From the NCBI RefSeq assembly GCF_007786235.1, contig NZ_VNFK01000003.1, positions 124,001 to 188,000 on the forward strand: a stretch of 64,000 nt of DNA, read 5' to 3'. A model generated the notes under the pieces. The model worked only from the letters and a program-made list of their open reading frames with translations. It was not told where the DNA came from and did not search any database. Of the stretch, positions 49,680 to 59,121 are shown one piece after another. The stretch comes from Paenarthrobacter nitroguajacolicus. GTDB taxonomy: Bacteria; Actinomycetota; Actinomycetes; Actinomycetales; Micrococcaceae. Position numbers and translations under genes: made by a program. Numbering within the stretch: position 1 is the first letter of the stretch; each line of letters begins with the position of its first letter.

Positions 49680-50651
49680 ATGAGCGTGACTTTGCAACGC
49701 ACCGAAGCTAACGGCGACGGCGCTTCCCCGTTCGTAGAGCTGGACCGTCAGACCTGGTCCCGGCTTGCAGCCCAGATGGAGCAGCCCCTCAACGAAGAGG
49801 ACATCTTTCGGCTCCGCGGCCTCGGTGATCCCCTGGACATGAAGGAAGTCCGGGAGGTTTACCTTCCCCTTTCACGGCTCCTGCACCTCTACGTCCAGGC
49901 CTCGCACCAGCTCCATGCCGCAACAACCACCTTCCTGGGAGAACAGACCCAGCGCACGCCCTTCGTCATTGGCGTGGCAGGCTCAGTGGCGGTTGGTAAG
50001 TCCACCATCGCCCGCGTACTCCGCGAGATGCTCAGGCGTTGGCCCGGAACTCCCAACGTGGAACTCATCACTACCGACGGTTTTCTCTATCCCTTGGCCG
50101 AGCTGAAGCGCCGTCATCTCCTGGAACGCAAGGGATTTCCGGAGTCCTATGACCGCAGGGGCCTCCTTCGCTTCGTCTCGGAAGTCAAAGGTGGCGCGGA
50201 AGAAGTCAGGGCCCCCTGGTACTCCCACGTCACATATGACATCGTGCCCGGCAAGGAAGTGGTGGTCCGGCGTCCCGATGTCCTGATCGTGGAGGGCCTG
50301 AACGTCCTGGCGCCCGCCCGCCCCCGCATGGACGGCAAGCAGGGACTGGCAGTCAGCGACTTTTTCGATTTCTCCATCTATGTAGATGCCAAAACCTCCT
50401 ATATCGAGGAATGGTACGTAGACCGTTTCCGGAAACTGCGCACCACTGCCTTCGCGCAGCCCGAGTCCTACTTCCACCGCTATGCCACCCTGTCCGACGA
50501 CGACGCGGAATCAACGGCACGCGGCATCTGGAAGCGCATCAACGAGCCGAACCTCGAAGAGAACGTGCTGCCCACGCGGGGCCGTGCACAGCTGGTGCTC
50601 ACCAAGGACGCGGACCACTCCATCCGCCGCATGCTGCTGAGGAAGGTCTAA
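49680..50651 (+). CDS. coaA: Pantothenate kinase type I
   Basis: A 323-residue prokaryotic pantothenate kinase, first step of CoA synthesis. P-loop GSVAVGKS is at residues 101-108; [27 protein letters not shown] and LIVEGLNVL follow the E. coli enzyme order. The frame stays open for more than 2 kb upstream, opposite glmS, but that part has no family similarity; ATG 49680 with GGAGG upstream gives the normal length. Divergent from glmS. Confidence 0.95.
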   Translation: MSVTLQRTEANGDGASPFVELDRQTWSRLAAQMEQPLNEEDIFRLRGLGDPLDMKEVREVYLPLSRLLHLYVQASHQLHAATTTFLGEQTQRTPFVIGVAGSVAVGKSTIARVLREMLRRWPGTPNVELITTDGFLYPLAELKRRHLLERKGFPESYDRRGLLRFVSEVKGGAEEVRAPWYSHVTYDIVPGKEVVVRRPDVLIVEGLNVLAPARPRMDGKQGLAVSDFFDFSIYVDAKTSYIEEWYVDRFRKLRTTAFAQPESYFHRYATLSDDDAESTARGIWKRINEPNLEENVLPTRGRAQLVLTKDADHSIRRMLLRKV

Positions 50652-50652
50652 C

Positions 50653-51522
50653 GTGCTCAACCACCCGAAGCCGATGCCCAGCAGGCGGGCCTTCGCGGGC
50701 TTCCTGAGCGCTGGCATCGGGATGGCCGCCCTTGCCGCGTGCACACCGGAGAATGCCGTCCCCTCCCCCGCTGCCGCGAATGCGGCGACCAGCACGCCCT
50801 CGGCCACTGCCACGCCCTCTGTGGCCGCGTCGGGCGTCCCCACCAGCGATCCTTCAGTCGTCGCGCCTGCCGCCGACCCCGCGCCCACAAGCGCCGCCCC
50901 GTCCAGTTCCGCGGCCACCCAGCACTCGCTGACCGATCCCACCAGCCCCTGGGTAGTAGTCAACAAGCACCGGCCACTGAATCCGCAGAACTTCGTCCCG
51001 GCAGACCTTGTCCAACCGAACATACGGCTCGCCGTCAGCGGCGAAGCCGCACTCGTCAACAGCACGACGGCGGCTGCCGCAGAAAAGATGTTCGCGGCCG
51101 CAGCAGCGGAGGGCGTCATCATGACCCTTGCCTCGGGCTACCGCTCCTACTCCACGCAGGTAGCCACCTATAACGGCTACGTCGCCGGCACCGGGCAGGC
51201 GGCGGCGGACCGCGCGTCCGCCCGCCCCGGCCACTCCGAGCACCAAACGGGCTGGTCCTTCGACATCGGCGACGGAGGAGGAGCTTGCAGCTTCCAGCCC
51301 TGCTTCGCTGACCAACCCGCCGCCGTCTGGGCCAAAGCCAATGCCCACAAGTTCGGGTTCGTCGTCAGGTATCCCTGGATGTTCCACGACACCACGGGCT
51401 ACTTCTACGAGTCCTGGCACCTTCGCTACATCGGTGTCGAAGCGGCCACGGACATGGCTGCGCGAGGCATCGCGACACTCGAGGAGTACTTCGGACTGGA
51501 AGCAGCGCCGGACTACCTCTAG
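50653..51522 (+). CDS. VanY-type D,D-carboxypeptidase lipoprotein (M15B)
   Basis: A 289-residue exported protein. PSRRAFAGFL is a twin-arginine motif and ALAAC (C30) a lipobox, so it is probably a Tat-exported lipoprotein. Residues 31-95 are a low-complexity Ala/Pro/Ser/Thr spacer. The catalytic domain has ASGYRSYSTQ, the zinc motif HSEHQTGWSFDI and WHLRYI, as in VanY/DacB-type peptidases that trim D-Ala from peptidoglycan stems. It starts 1 nt after coaA (GTG 50653), hence co-transcribed. Confidence 0.85.
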   Translation: MLNHPKPMPSRRAFAGFLSAGIGMAALAACTPENAVPSPAAANAATSTPSATATPSVAASGVPTSDPSVVAPAADPAPTSAAPSSSAATQHSLTDPTSPWVVVNKHRPLNPQNFVPADLVQPNIRLAVSGEAALVNSTTAAAAEKMFAAAAAEGVIMTLASGYRSYSTQVATYNGYVAGTGQAAADRASARPGHSEHQTGWSFDIGDGGGACSFQPCFADQPAAVWAKANAHKFGFVVRYPWMFHDTTGYFYESWHLRYIGVEAATDMAARGIATLEEYFGLEAAPDYL

Positions 51523-51536
51523 GCCTTAAAAGGAAT

Positions 51537-51571
51537 CGGCCCGCTCCCCTGGTCACCAGGAGAGCGGGCCG
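51537..51571. terminator. Bidirectional terminator between the VanY-like gene and glmM
   Basis: Stem CGGCCCGCTCCCCTGG (51537-51552) / CCAGGAGAGCGGGCCG (51556-51571) with one mismatch. On the minus strand it is followed by ATTCCTTTT. Confidence 0.8.
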
Positions 51572-51589
51572 ACGCCGTTAAAAGAGTTC

Positions 51590-52954
51590 CTAGACTGCCA
51601 GCTCTGTGGAAGCGCCCAAACGCTCCTTGACCACCGCGGCAAGGCCGGTGCAGATGCGCTCGGCCGTTTCCATGTCCGCGGCCTCCACCATCACCCGGAC
51701 CAGGGCTTCGGTGCCCGAGGGGCGGAGCAGGACACGGCCGGTCTCGCCCAATTCCAGCTCGGCTTCGGCAACCGCCGCTGCCACGCCCTCATCGGTACCG
51801 GCACGGGCCTTATCCACGCCCTTGACGTTGATCATGAGCTGCGGAAGCTTGGTCATTGCAGTGGCCAGTTCCTTGAGGCTGCGGCCGGTAAGTGCCACCT
51901 GCGCTGCGAGCTGCAGGCCGGTAAGGACACCGTCGCCCGTGGTCGCGTAGTCGGAGAAGATCACGTGGCCGGACTGTTCGCCGCCCAGGTTGTACCCGCC
52001 GTCGCGCATGCCTTCCAGGACGTAGCGGTCTCCCACCGCGGTTTCCAGGATGGTGATGCCTGCGTCGCGGAGGGCGATCTTCAGGCCAAGGTTGCTCATG
52101 ACGGTGGCAACTAGCACGTTGTCCTTGAGCTTTCCGGCGTCGTTGAGGGCCAGTGCCAGGATCGCCATGATCTGGTCGCCGTCCACTTCATTGCCCTCAT
52201 GGTCAACAGCCAGGCAGCGGTCGGCGTCACCATCGTGGGCTACGCCAAGGTCAGCGCCGTGCTTAAGGACCGCTTCCTTCAACGGGCCGAGGTGGGTTGA
52301 GCCCACGCCCTCGTTGATGTTCAGGCCATCCGGTTCGGCGCCGATAACCACAACCTCGGCACCGGCGTCCTTGAATACCTGCGGCGAACACCCACTCGCT
52401 GCGCCGTGTGCGCAGTCCAGGACTACCTTAAGACCGTCCAGCCGCTTGGGCAGTGTGCCCAGCAAGTGAACGATGTAGCGGTCTTCGGCGTCTGAGAATC
52501 GCTGGATGCGTCCGACGTCGGCGCCCACCGGACGCTGGGGCTCCTTGCCCAGCTGAGCCTCAATGGCGTCTTCGACGTCGTCGGGAAGCTTCTGGCCGCC
52601 CCGGGCGAAGAACTTGATTCCGTTGTCCGGCGCGGGGTTGTGTGAGGCCGACAGCATGACGCCGAAGTCGGCGTCGAGATCTGCCACCAGGTAGGCCGCA
52701 GCCGGGGTGGGGAGGACACCGGCGTCGTAGACGTCGATCCCGGAGCTCGAAAGCCCGGCTTCTACAGCGGCGGCGAGGAACTCACCACTTGCCCTGGGGT
52801 CCCTGGCAACGACGGCGCGTGGCCGCTTGCCGTCGGTTGTGCGGTCATGGCCGAGTACGACGGCGGCGGCCTGGGCGAGCTGCATGGCAAGCTCGGCGGT
52901 TAGCAATCCGTTCGCGAGACCGCGCACGCCATCTGTTCCAAATAATCTAGACAT
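51590..52954 (-). CDS. glmM: Phosphoglucosamine mutase
   Basis: A 454-residue GlmM that converts glucosamine-6-phosphate to glucosamine-1-phosphate. FGTDGVRG opens the protein, the phosphoserine is S104 in MLSASHNP, the metal loop is DGDADRC, and the sugar loop GGEQSGHVI and phosphate-binding [12 protein letters not shown] follow. TAAACT ends 7 nt before ATG 52954 with no ribosome binding site, so it has its own leaderless promoter downstream of rpsI. Confidence 0.96.
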   Translation of the reverse strand: MSRLFGTDGVRGLANGLLTAELAMQLAQAAAVVLGHDRTTDGKRPRAVVARDPRASGEFLAAAVEAGLSSSGIDVYDAGVLPTPAAAYLVADLDADFGVMLSASHNPAPDNGIKFFARGGQKLPDDVEDAIEAQLGKEPQRPVGADVGRIQRFSDAEDRYIVHLLGTLPKRLDGLKVVLDCAHGAASGCSPQVFKDAGAEVVVIGAEPDGLNINEGVGSTHLGPLKEAVLKHGADLGVAHDGDADRCLAVDHEGNEVDGDQIMAILALALNDAGKLKDNVLVATVMSNLGLKIALRDAGITILETAVGDRYVLEGMRDGGYNLGGEQSGHVIFSDYATTGDGVLTGLQLAAQVALTGRSLKELATAMTKLPQLMINVKGVDKARAGTDEGVAAAVAEAELELGETGRVLLRPSGTEALVRVMVEAADMETAERICTGLAAVVKERLGASTELAV

Positions 52955-52961
52955 CGGCTCA

Positions 52962-52967
52962 AGTTTA
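52962..52967 (-). promoter_or_regulatory. -10 box of leaderless glmM promoter
   Basis: TAAACT on the minus strand, 7 nt before ATG 52954. Confidence 0.6.
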
Positions 52968-53055
52968 GACGACGACGGAGCGCCACCAGTTCAGGAGCGT
53001 GTCGGGGCGTCACATCCGGGACCCGCATCGGCGAGCAGCGGCGTGGTCTTAACGG

Positions 53056-53094
53056 CGAAAGCCCGCCCCGCCAATAGGGCGGAACGGGCTTTCG
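53056..53094 (-). terminator. Terminator of rplM-rpsI
   Basis: Long stem CGAAAGCCCG (53056-53065) / CGGGCTTTCG (53085-53094) extended by an inner CGCC/GGCG part. It lies 28 nt past the rpsI stop and upstream of the glmM promoter. Confidence 0.8.
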
Positions 53095-53121
53095 ATACCC
53101 CGGCAAAGGGGTAAAAGCGGT

Positions 53122-53628
53122 TTAGCGCTTGGAGTACTGCTGAGCCTTACGTGCCTTCTTGAGACCGGCCTTCTTGCGCTCGATGACGCGGGCGTCACGG
53201 CTCAAGTAACCGGCCTTCTTGAGGGTGGCGCGGTTGTTGTCGACGTCGATCTCGTTCAACGAGCGGGCAACACCGAGGCGCAATGCGCCGGCCTGGCCGG
53301 AGATGCCACCGCCGTGGATACGGGCGATGACGTCGTAGGCACCTTCGAGATCAAGGATCTTGAAGGGCTCGTTGACATCCTGCTGGTGCAGCTTGTTCGG
53401 GAAGTAGTTGTCCAGCGTGCGGCCGTTGATGGTCCACTTGCCGGAACCCGGAACAACGCGAACGCGTGCAACGGCTTCCTTGCGACGGCCAACAGCCGCG
53501 CCGGCAACGGTCAGTGCCGGGCGCTCCTTCTTGGGCGCATCTTCAGCAGATGTGCTTTCAGAGGTGTAGCTGGTGAGGGTTTCCTCAGCCTCGACGGCTT
53601 CGGCGGTCAGTTCTTCGTTCTGAGCCAC
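53122..53628 (-). CDS. rpsI: 30S ribosomal protein S9
   Basis: A 168-residue S9. The core starts at [18 protein letters not shown] (near residue 48), has NGRTLDNYF and [19 protein letters not shown], and ends in the basic [12 protein letters not shown] tail that reaches the decoding site. An acidic N-terminal extension of about 40 residues ([12 protein letters not shown]...) is typical for actinobacteria. GTG 53628 has AAGGAG upstream; 39 nt after rplM. Confidence 0.97.
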   Translation of the reverse strand: MAQNEELTAEAVEAEETLTSYTSESTSAEDAPKKERPALTVAGAAVGRRKEAVARVRVVPGSGKWTINGRTLDNYFPNKLHQQDVNEPFKILDLEGAYDVIARIHGGGISGQAGALRLGVARSLNEIDVDNNRATLKKAGYLSRDARVIERKKAGLKKARKAQQYSKR

Positions 53629-53667
53629 GGTTCTCCTTGTAATAAAAAGTTTAGTTGGTGGCCAGGA

Positions 53668-54111
53668 CTACTGGGCGACCTGGGTGATTTCGAAAGTCTT
53701 CGGCTGCTGAGCTGCGTGGGGGTGCTCGGGGCCTGCGTAGACCTTGAGCTTGCCCAGCTGCTGAGCTGCGAGGGAGTTCTTGGGGAGCATGCCCTTGATG
53801 GCCTTCTCAACAGCGCGAACCGGGTTGGATTCCAACAGCTCGGCGTAGTTGACGGAGGTCAGGCCGCCCGGGTAACCGGAGTGGCGGTATGCGCGCTTCT
53901 GCTCCAGCTTGGCGCCGGTGAGGGCAACCTTTTCAGCGTTGATGATGATGACGAAGTCGCCCATGTCCATGTGGGACGCAAAGGTCGGCTTGTGCTTTCC
54001 GCGCAGCAGTGTTGCGGTCTGGCTGGCAAGACGACCAAGGACAACGTCGGTGGCGTCAATGACGTGCCACTGGCGGTTGATATCGCCGGGCTTCGGGGTG
54101 TACGTACGCAC
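53668..54111 (-). CDS. rplM: 50S ribosomal protein L13
   Basis: A 147-residue L13 with [36 protein letters not shown] and AIKGMLPKN in order. Binds 23S rRNA early in assembly. GTG 54111 has GAGG upstream. First gene of the rplM-rpsI operon, divergent from the prepilin peptidase gene. Confidence 0.97.
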   Translation of the reverse strand: MRTYTPKPGDINRQWHVIDATDVVLGRLASQTATLLRGKHKPTFASHMDMGDFVIIINAEKVALTGAKLEQKRAYRHSGYPGGLTSVNYAELLESNPVRAVEKAIKGMLPKNSLAAQQLGKLKVYAGPEHPHAAQQPKTFEITQVAQ

Positions 54112-54399
54112 GGTTTTGCCTCGTTCTTGTTCTGGCGTTCATGTTTTAGGCGACACGCAGTGAGGCGTGTACCTACTATGTATGCGCTACCGGAGCAGAG
54201 GTGAGGGCTCTATGTACCAGTTATCCCAGGATCTCGAAATGCCTCTGGAGTTAGCGATCCTGCAACTGGATCCCCCTGTAGGCATGTGTCATCGAGATAG
54301 GACACGCACAACGACTCTAAACAATACCTTCAACGGGGCGCCCGGGTCAAAATGGGGTATCCACCCCTCGGGGTCCCGCACCGCGCAGAGGGAGAGCAC
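54112..54399. other. Divergent intergenic region rplM / tadV
   Basis: 288 bp that must hold the rplM and tad promoters. Composition is more AT-rich than the flanking genes around 54170-54330 (for example CTACTATGTATG and CTCTAAACAATACC). No clear operator, RNA or small gene was seen. Confidence 0.5.
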
Positions 54400-55044
54400 A
54401 TGACCTACGGCGTCGCCTTTCCCCTCCTTGCTGCCCTGGCCGGCCTGTTGTTGGGTCCGGCAGCGGAGTTCCTGATCGCCCGCACGCTGCCGCGACTTGG
54501 CGGACTCCCTGCACATAAGGTCCGGATCACGACGGCGGCAGTCACCGCACTGCTGTTCGGCTTGCTGGCGTGGCGCTTTGGTTTCTCACCTGAATTGCCG
54601 GCGTTCTTTTTATTGGCACTTCTCGGCGTGCAACTGTCCCGGATCGACTTCGTGCTGCATTTACTGCCCAACCCCCTGGTTTTGATCTTGCTGGGCGGCG
54701 GGGTGGCATTCCTGGGTGTCGCTGCCGTCGTCTCGCCAGCCTGGCCAGAGCTGATTCGCGGACTCGCGGGAGCGGCCACCCTGTTCGCGGGGTACTTGAT
54801 TCTGGGACTTATTTCGCCGGGGAGCCTCGGAATGGGCGATGTGAAGCTCGCAGCGCCCCTGGGACTGTACTTGGGGTACTTAGGTTGGGAGCAAGTACTC
54901 TTCGGGGGTCTCTTGGGATTCGTGGTGGGTGGGGTGCTGACGGTGCTGATGTTACGGCTCCAACCCAAGGAAAAGCCTGTGGAAACTGCTCACGGACCTG
55001 CCATGTTCGCAGCCGCCATGGGCGTGGTGCTGGTACTCCAGTAG
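54400..55044 (+). CDS. tadV: Prepilin peptidase TadV/CpaA
   Basis: A 214-residue membrane aspartic protease of the A24 family with about six helices. The two catalytic aspartates are D83 (RIDFVLHLLPN) and D147 in GMGDVKL. It lacks the N-terminal methyltransferase domain of type IV prepilin peptidases, as usual for TadV. It should cleave the Flp prepilin and the TadE pseudopilin encoded downstream. ATG 54400 follows GAGGGAG. First gene of the Tad locus. Confidence 0.88.
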   Translation: MTYGVAFPLLAALAGLLLGPAAEFLIARTLPRLGGLPAHKVRITTAAVTALLFGLLAWRFGFSPELPAFFLLALLGVQLSRIDFVLHLLPNPLVLILLGGGVAFLGVAAVVSPAWPELIRGLAGAATLFAGYLILGLISPGSLGMGDVKLAAPLGLYLGYLGWEQVLFGGLLGFVVGGVLTVLMLRLQPKEKPVETAHGPAMFAAAMGVVLVLQ

Positions 55045-55364
55045 GGCCCCTGGCGGAGTGCGCGAAGGCATGTTCCCTTCCGCCTTTTTCTAAGGCTGCT
55101 GACAAAAGCAAGTAGCCCAACTCACCTCGTGCACCAAAAACCGAGTACTCCCCTGCCCAGGAACGAGTGTCCCCGCGATACCGCACCAGCAATTCGAGTA
55201 CGACTACGCATTGTTTACCAACCCTCCCAGGGTGAATTCTTATCTCATCGAATTCCGGACCGCTAAAGGAAACATGGGGGTAGTTCGGGAGTCGAAGCAA
55301 ATTCCGATAATTTGCTGGACCTATAACGAAACTTCGAAATTCATTTTCTGGGAAGGATATTCCA
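55045..55364 (+). other. AT-rich leader region upstream of flp
   Basis: 320 bp without a credible gene, richer in A/T than its surroundings. It contains the perfect 8-bp inverted repeat AGCAAATT/AATTTGCT at 55296-55316 and a TATAAC box near 55323-55328 that could be the flp -10 element. Two GAATTC copies 13 bp apart lie near 55233-55256. Confidence 0.55.
55296..55316. promoter_or_regulatory. Palindrome at the probable flp promoter
   Basis: AGCAAATT (55296-55303), 5-nt spacer, AATTTGCT (55309-55316). If TATAAC just downstream is the -10 box, the palindrome covers the -15 to -35 region, a position suited to a repressor or activator. Confidence 0.45.
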
Positions 55365-55559
55365 ATGTCTGCTTTCATTTTCACCATTACCTCGTACATC
55401 GCCGGCGTCAAGGACCGCTTCACCAAAGAGGAAAAGGGCGCGACGATGGTTGAATACGGCATCATGGTGGCATTCATCGCCCTGCTGGTGCTTGCGGCCG
55501 TCACCCTCCTTGGTCCGCAGATCGCAAACCTCTTCACCCGTGTGGACGCCGCCATCTAG
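55365..55559 (+). CDS. flp: Flp pilin
   Basis: A 64-residue prepilin. After a 25-residue leader, processing is expected at G25-A26 (KGATMVEYGIM), leaving a 39-residue pilin with glutamate at +5 (E30) and tyrosine at +6, followed by a hydrophobic helix. This is the Flp/Fap pattern. The subunit is cleaved by TadV and polymerised by the TadA/B/C machine. GGAAGGA precedes ATG 55365. A strong terminator follows directly, which would let pilin be made in excess over the machine. Confidence 0.93.
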   Translation: MSAFIFTITSYIAGVKDRFTKEEKGATMVEYGIMVAFIALLVLAAVTLLGPQIANLFTRVDAAI

Positions 55560-55578
55560 GCAGTACCACCCCAAACGT

Positions 55579-55617
55579 AGTTTGGCTCTGGTGGCGTAGT
55601 TCCACCAGAGCCAAACT
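55579..55617 (+). terminator. Terminator/attenuator between flp and tadE
   Basis: Perfect 16-bp stem AGTTTGGCTCTGGTGG (55579-55594) / CCACCAGAGCCAAACT (55602-55617), followed by GCTTTCC. Likely limits read-through from flp into the assembly genes. Confidence 0.8.
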
Positions 55618-55670
55618 GCTTTCCGAATAGTTCCACTTTCAGCCCTATCTGGGAAAGTCGGGGAATCGAC

Positions 55671-56072
55671 ATGGATCGGAAAGAACGAGGCGCGGTTGCC
55701 ATTGAAATGGCGATCCTATTGCCGCTGCTGCTGCTCATCCTCATCGGAATCATCGAGTTTGGCCGGGTGCTCAACGTCCAAGTATCGCTGACACAAGCGG
55801 CTCGCGAGGGGGCACGCTATGCAGCAGTCCATTACCAGGAGGGCGGTTTGGATGTTGCCGGCACGGCGTTGTCCACGGCGCCCTCATTGGATGGCCTGGG
55901 TGTAAGTGTCAGCGACAACGCTTCCAGTTGCGCTCCGGGCGCCAATGTCGAAGTGACAACCAGCGTTTCGCTGCCTTCGATGTCAGGATTCCTGGACGCC
56001 GGCTTCTTCGGAGCACCGGGCATCTTCCCGCTCAACATGACAGGGGTTGGGGTGATGAGATGCGGCGGCTAA
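55671..56072 (+). CDS. tadE: TadE-like pseudopilin
   Basis: A 133-residue TadE family protein. RGAVAIEMA puts a prepilin-type site at G7-A8 with glutamate at +5 (E12), followed by the helix ILLPLLLLILIGIIEFGR and TQAAREGARYAA, the family signature. The short C-terminal domain has a cysteine pair (SSCAPG and MRCGG). It is a minor pilin or assembly factor. Its stop overlaps the next start by 13 nt. Confidence 0.88.
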   Translation: MDRKERGAVAIEMAILLPLLLLILIGIIEFGRVLNVQVSLTQAAREGARYAAVHYQEGGLDVAGTALSTAPSLDGLGVSVSDNASSCAPGANVEVTTSVSLPSMSGFLDAGFFGAPGIFPLNMTGVGVMRCGG

Positions 56073-57106
56073 GGCAAATCCGGGACAAGAGCCGGACCTC
56101 CCTGGATGGCAATCCGTCAAACGAACGAGGGGCAGCAACCATAGTGGTCGCAGGGCTGATGGTTGTCCTATTGGGCTTCGCGGCCCTGGCCATTGATGTC
56201 GGCGCCTTGTACGCGGAGAAAGCCCAACTGCAGAACGGCGCCGATGCCGCCGCCCTGGCCATCGCAACCGATTGCGCCAACGGGAATTGCGGAGACAGCA
56301 CTGCCACGGCAAACAGCTTCGCCAACAGCAACGCCAACGATGGTTCCAGCGGATCCGCAGTGTCGTTTCCGGCGTCCACCACCGTCCGTGTTGTGACGAA
56401 TGCACGCGATGACGGCTCAGGGGCGAACAGCTTCTCCCTGTACTTCGCCCGGGTTCTGGGCATGGACACAGCAACTGTGGATGCCGCCGCAGAAGCAAAA
56501 TGGGGGGCGCCAAACGCTGCGACAACGTTGCCTTGGACGGTGAGTGAGTGCGTTTTCAAAAAGTACCTCTCACCGACTCAACTGGCATCGCTCAACTCCA
56601 CAGGCAACTTCTCGGGCGATCCAACTCCCACCCACATCCTGCTTCGCTACGACGAGAACGCCCCCACGATGCCAGGTTGCGCTGCACAAAACGGCTACCA
56701 GCCCGGTGGTTTTGGATGGCTCGTCACCAACGCAGGTTGCTCCACCAACGTCTCTGTCAACGCGACTGTTAACGGGCAAACCGGCAATCATTTCCCCAAC
56801 GCGGCCGCTTGTGACGCTGTACTTTCCACCATCATGGACGAGCCCGCGCTCATACCACTTTTCAAGACTGCAACCGGAAACGGAAGCAATGCAAAGTACA
56901 CGCTGATCGGCTTCGCCGCCTTTCAGGTCACCGGCTACAAGTTCAGCGGATCAGGGGCGGTGCTCGATCCTCTTGCCCCTAACTGCAGTGGAAACTGCCG
57001 GGGACTTCAGGGGTACTTCTCCCGCTTCGTATCTCTCGAAGAGGGCTCGCAGATAGGCGGCACTGTCCCCAACTACGGCGCATCCGTAGTCACACTGACC
57101 GATTAG
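56060..57106 (+). CDS. TadG-like pilus-associated protein with cysteine-rich exported domain
   Basis: A 348-residue protein. The N-terminal TadG/TadE-G module has RGAATIVVAGLMVVLLGFAA (membrane helix about 26-46) and AEKAQLQNGADAAALA. The remaining 270 residues should be outside the membrane and contain eight cysteines in short spacings (DCANGNC, PNCSGNC and others), suggesting disulfides; no known domain was recognised. ATG 56060 lies inside the end of tadE. Confidence 0.8.
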   Translation: MRRLRQIRDKSRTSLDGNPSNERGAATIVVAGLMVVLLGFAALAIDVGALYAEKAQLQNGADAAALAIATDCANGNCGDSTATANSFANSNANDGSSGSAVSFPASTTVRVVTNARDDGSGANSFSLYFARVLGMDTATVDAAAEAKWGAPNAATTLPWTVSECVFKKYLSPTQLASLNSTGNFSGDPTPTHILLRYDENAPTMPGCAAQNGYQPGGFGWLVTNAGCSTNVSVNATVNGQTGNHFPNAAACDAVLSTIMDEPALIPLFKTATGNGSNAKYTLIGFAAFQVTGYKFSGSGAVLDPLAPNCSGNCRGLQGYFSRFVSLEEGSQIGGTVPNYGASVVTLTD

Positions 57107-57157
57107 CTGCGCACAGTTTCAACAAAAGCATCACCAAAAACTCGAAAGGAGTTAAAA

Positions 57158-57925
57158 GTGAAAACACGCCTACTGGGAGGCATTGCAGCACTGCTCTTGG
57201 CAGTCATTGGCACCGTTCTACTGGTCACCTACGTACAGGGAGCAGACAAACGTGCGCAGCAAGGGCTCGATCCCGTCAACGTCCTGGTCGTCAAGGAACG
57301 TGTTCCGGCTGGTACCAAAGCCGAAGAGCTGGATTCAAAGGTTCGGGTGGAAACCCTCCCGCAGACTGCGGTAGCGCCCGGCACCATCAAGGCACTCAAT
57401 GATCAGAGGGGAAAGGTCACGTCGGCCGACCTTCAGCCCGGCGAGCAATTGCTGGGCGTCAAGCTCGTGGATCCCAAGGAACTGGCGCCTGGGACCGTAC
57501 CAGTGCCGGACGGCCTGCAGGAAGCTACCTTTGTCCTTGCCCCTGAGAGAATCCTCGGTGGAAGAATTGAAGCCGGAGACACTGTCACAGTTTTCGCATC
57601 GTTCAAGTTGGATGAGGCCGTGCCGGCAGGAGCCAACCTTCCGGCCGGTATGACCGGGTGGAAAGATTTCACGGAACTGCTGTATCACGACGTCTTGGTG
57701 ACAGCAGTCCAACAGGCAGCACCCGATGCCGAGAAGTCGGCCGGAGCGGACAAGGGCGTAGCACTGCCGAATGGTTCCGCCTACGTCACCGTCGCCCTCA
57801 GCGACGCGAACGCAGCAAAGATGGTCTTTGGCGCTGAGTTTGGCACGCTCTGGCTCTCCAAGCAGACCGACAAGACCGTGAAGACCGAGCCGCCCACCAC
57901 CAACTTTGGAGGGCTGGTCCAATGA
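57158..57925 (+). CDS. cpaB: Flp pilus assembly protein CpaB/RcpC
   Basis: A 255-residue protein with one N-terminal helix (residues 6-26) and a SAF-domain region (VLVVKERVPAGTKAEEL, then DLQPGEQLLGVKLV). Actinobacteria have no outer membrane secretin, so it probably lies in the cell wall zone. AAAGGAG precedes the start at 57158 (GTG). Its stop overlaps the cpaE start (ATGA). Confidence 0.85.
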   Translation: MKTRLLGGIAALLLAVIGTVLLVTYVQGADKRAQQGLDPVNVLVVKERVPAGTKAEELDSKVRVETLPQTAVAPGTIKALNDQRGKVTSADLQPGEQLLGVKLVDPKELAPGTVPVPDGLQEATFVLAPERILGGRIEAGDTVTVFASFKLDEAVPAGANLPAGMTGWKDFTELLYHDVLVTAVQQAAPDAEKSAGADKGVALPNGSAYVTVALSDANAAKMVFGAEFGTLWLSKQTDKTVKTEPPTTNFGGLVQ

Positions 57926-59121
57926 GCCGCTTCGTAGCAATCACGGCAGTCCGGGACTTCGAAGGCCGTGTGCGTCAAGCCGTCACCGGGGCGCTGCATG
58001 GCGACCTGCAAACTCTGTCCCCCGAGGTATTGAAGGGCGGAACAGATGACGTTTTCAAGCAACTGACCGGGGCACCGCCGGAAGTCATGATCCTGGGGCC
58101 GGGCGTAAACCCGGACGACGCCCTGAAACTGGCTACGGTCTTCGACCTCCAATACCCGGAAATCAGCCTCCTGCTGGTATCGGAACCCAGCCCGGACATC
58201 ATCCTCCGCGCCATGCACGCCGGCATTCGAGACGTCGTGACGCCTGAGATCGACGTCAACGAGCTACGTGTCCTCCTGGAAAGGGCCTGTTTGGCCGCAG
58301 CCAGCAGGCGCCGTGGAATGCAGTCGGTTTCCGAGTCCGGTCAGGAAAGGGGCAGAGTCATAGCTGTCATGTCGCCCAAAGGTGGCGTGGGCAAGACTAC
58401 TGTCGCGACGAACCTTGCCGTCGGGCTGGGTGCCGTTGCCCCTATGAGTGTTGTGATTGTGGACCTGGATCTCCAATTCGGAGATGTTGCTTCCGGCCTG
58501 CTGCTTGAACCGGAGCATTCCATCACTGAGGCTGTTCATGGCTCAGCTTCACAGGACTCCATGGTCCTCAAAGCGTTCCTCACTGTGCACCCGTCGGGCA
58601 TCTACGCGCTCTGCGCACCCAAGAAGCCGTCTGAGTCGGATTACATCACGGCGGATCACGTCACAAGGCTGATCAACCAACTTGCCACAGAGTTCAAGTA
58701 CGTCGTGGTGGATACTGCCCCGGGCTTGGGCGAGCATTGCCTCGCAACGTTGGAGCTTGCGACGGATGGTGTTTGGGTATGTGGAATGGATGTACCCAGC
58801 ATCCGCGGCTTACGGAAGTGCTTCAGTGTTTTGAGGGAACTCCAACTCCTGCCGCAGGGCCGGCACACTGTGCTGAACTTCGCGGACAGGAAGAGCGGAA
58901 TCTCCGTCCAGGACGTGGAAGCGACCATTGGAGTGCCGATCGACACCGTGATTCCACGATCACGGAATCTCCCGTATTCGACCAACCGTGGGGTGCCAGT
59001 TCTCCAAGGGACCTCTCGGGACTCGGCCGCAAAGGGGCTGAAAAAACTCGTCGAACGCTTCGATCCGCGGCTGGAAACAGTCCCCCAAGGCAAACTTCAC
59101 CGAAGGGTGGTGGTGTCATGA
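57922..59121 (+). CDS. cpaE: Pilus assembly ATPase CpaE/TadZ
   Basis: A 399-residue protein: a receiver-like N-terminal domain (residues about 1-125) without the usual phospho-Asp cluster, then a MinD/ParA-type ATPase with deviant Walker A KGGVGKT at 153-159 and VIVDLDLQFGDVAS. TadZ proteins place the Tad machine in the cell. Coupled by ATGA overlaps on both sides to cpaB and the ATPase gene downstream. Confidence 0.9.
   Translation: MSRFVAITAVRDFEGRVRQAVTGALHGDLQTLSPEVLKGGTDDVFKQLTGAPPEVMILGPGVNPDDALKLATVFDLQYPEISLLLVSEPSPDIILRAMHAGIRDVVTPEIDVNELRVLLERACLAAASRRRGMQSVSESGQERGRVIAVMSPKGGVGKTTVATNLAVGLGAVAPMSVVIVDLDLQFGDVASGLLLEPEHSITEAVHGSASQDSMVLKAFLTVHPSGIYALCAPKKPSESDYITADHVTRLINQLATEFKYVVVDTAPGLGEHCLATLELATDGVWVCGMDVPSIRGLRKCFSVLRELQLLPQGRHTVLNFADRKSGISVQDVEATIGVPIDTVIPRSRNLPYSTNRGVPVLQGTSRDSAAKGLKKLVERFDPRLETVPQGKLHRRVVVS

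Noticed and set aside
55211..55453. 80-codon plus-strand frame covering the flp leader.
   Set aside because: It overlaps flp in another frame, and the region looks like promoter/leader DNA.
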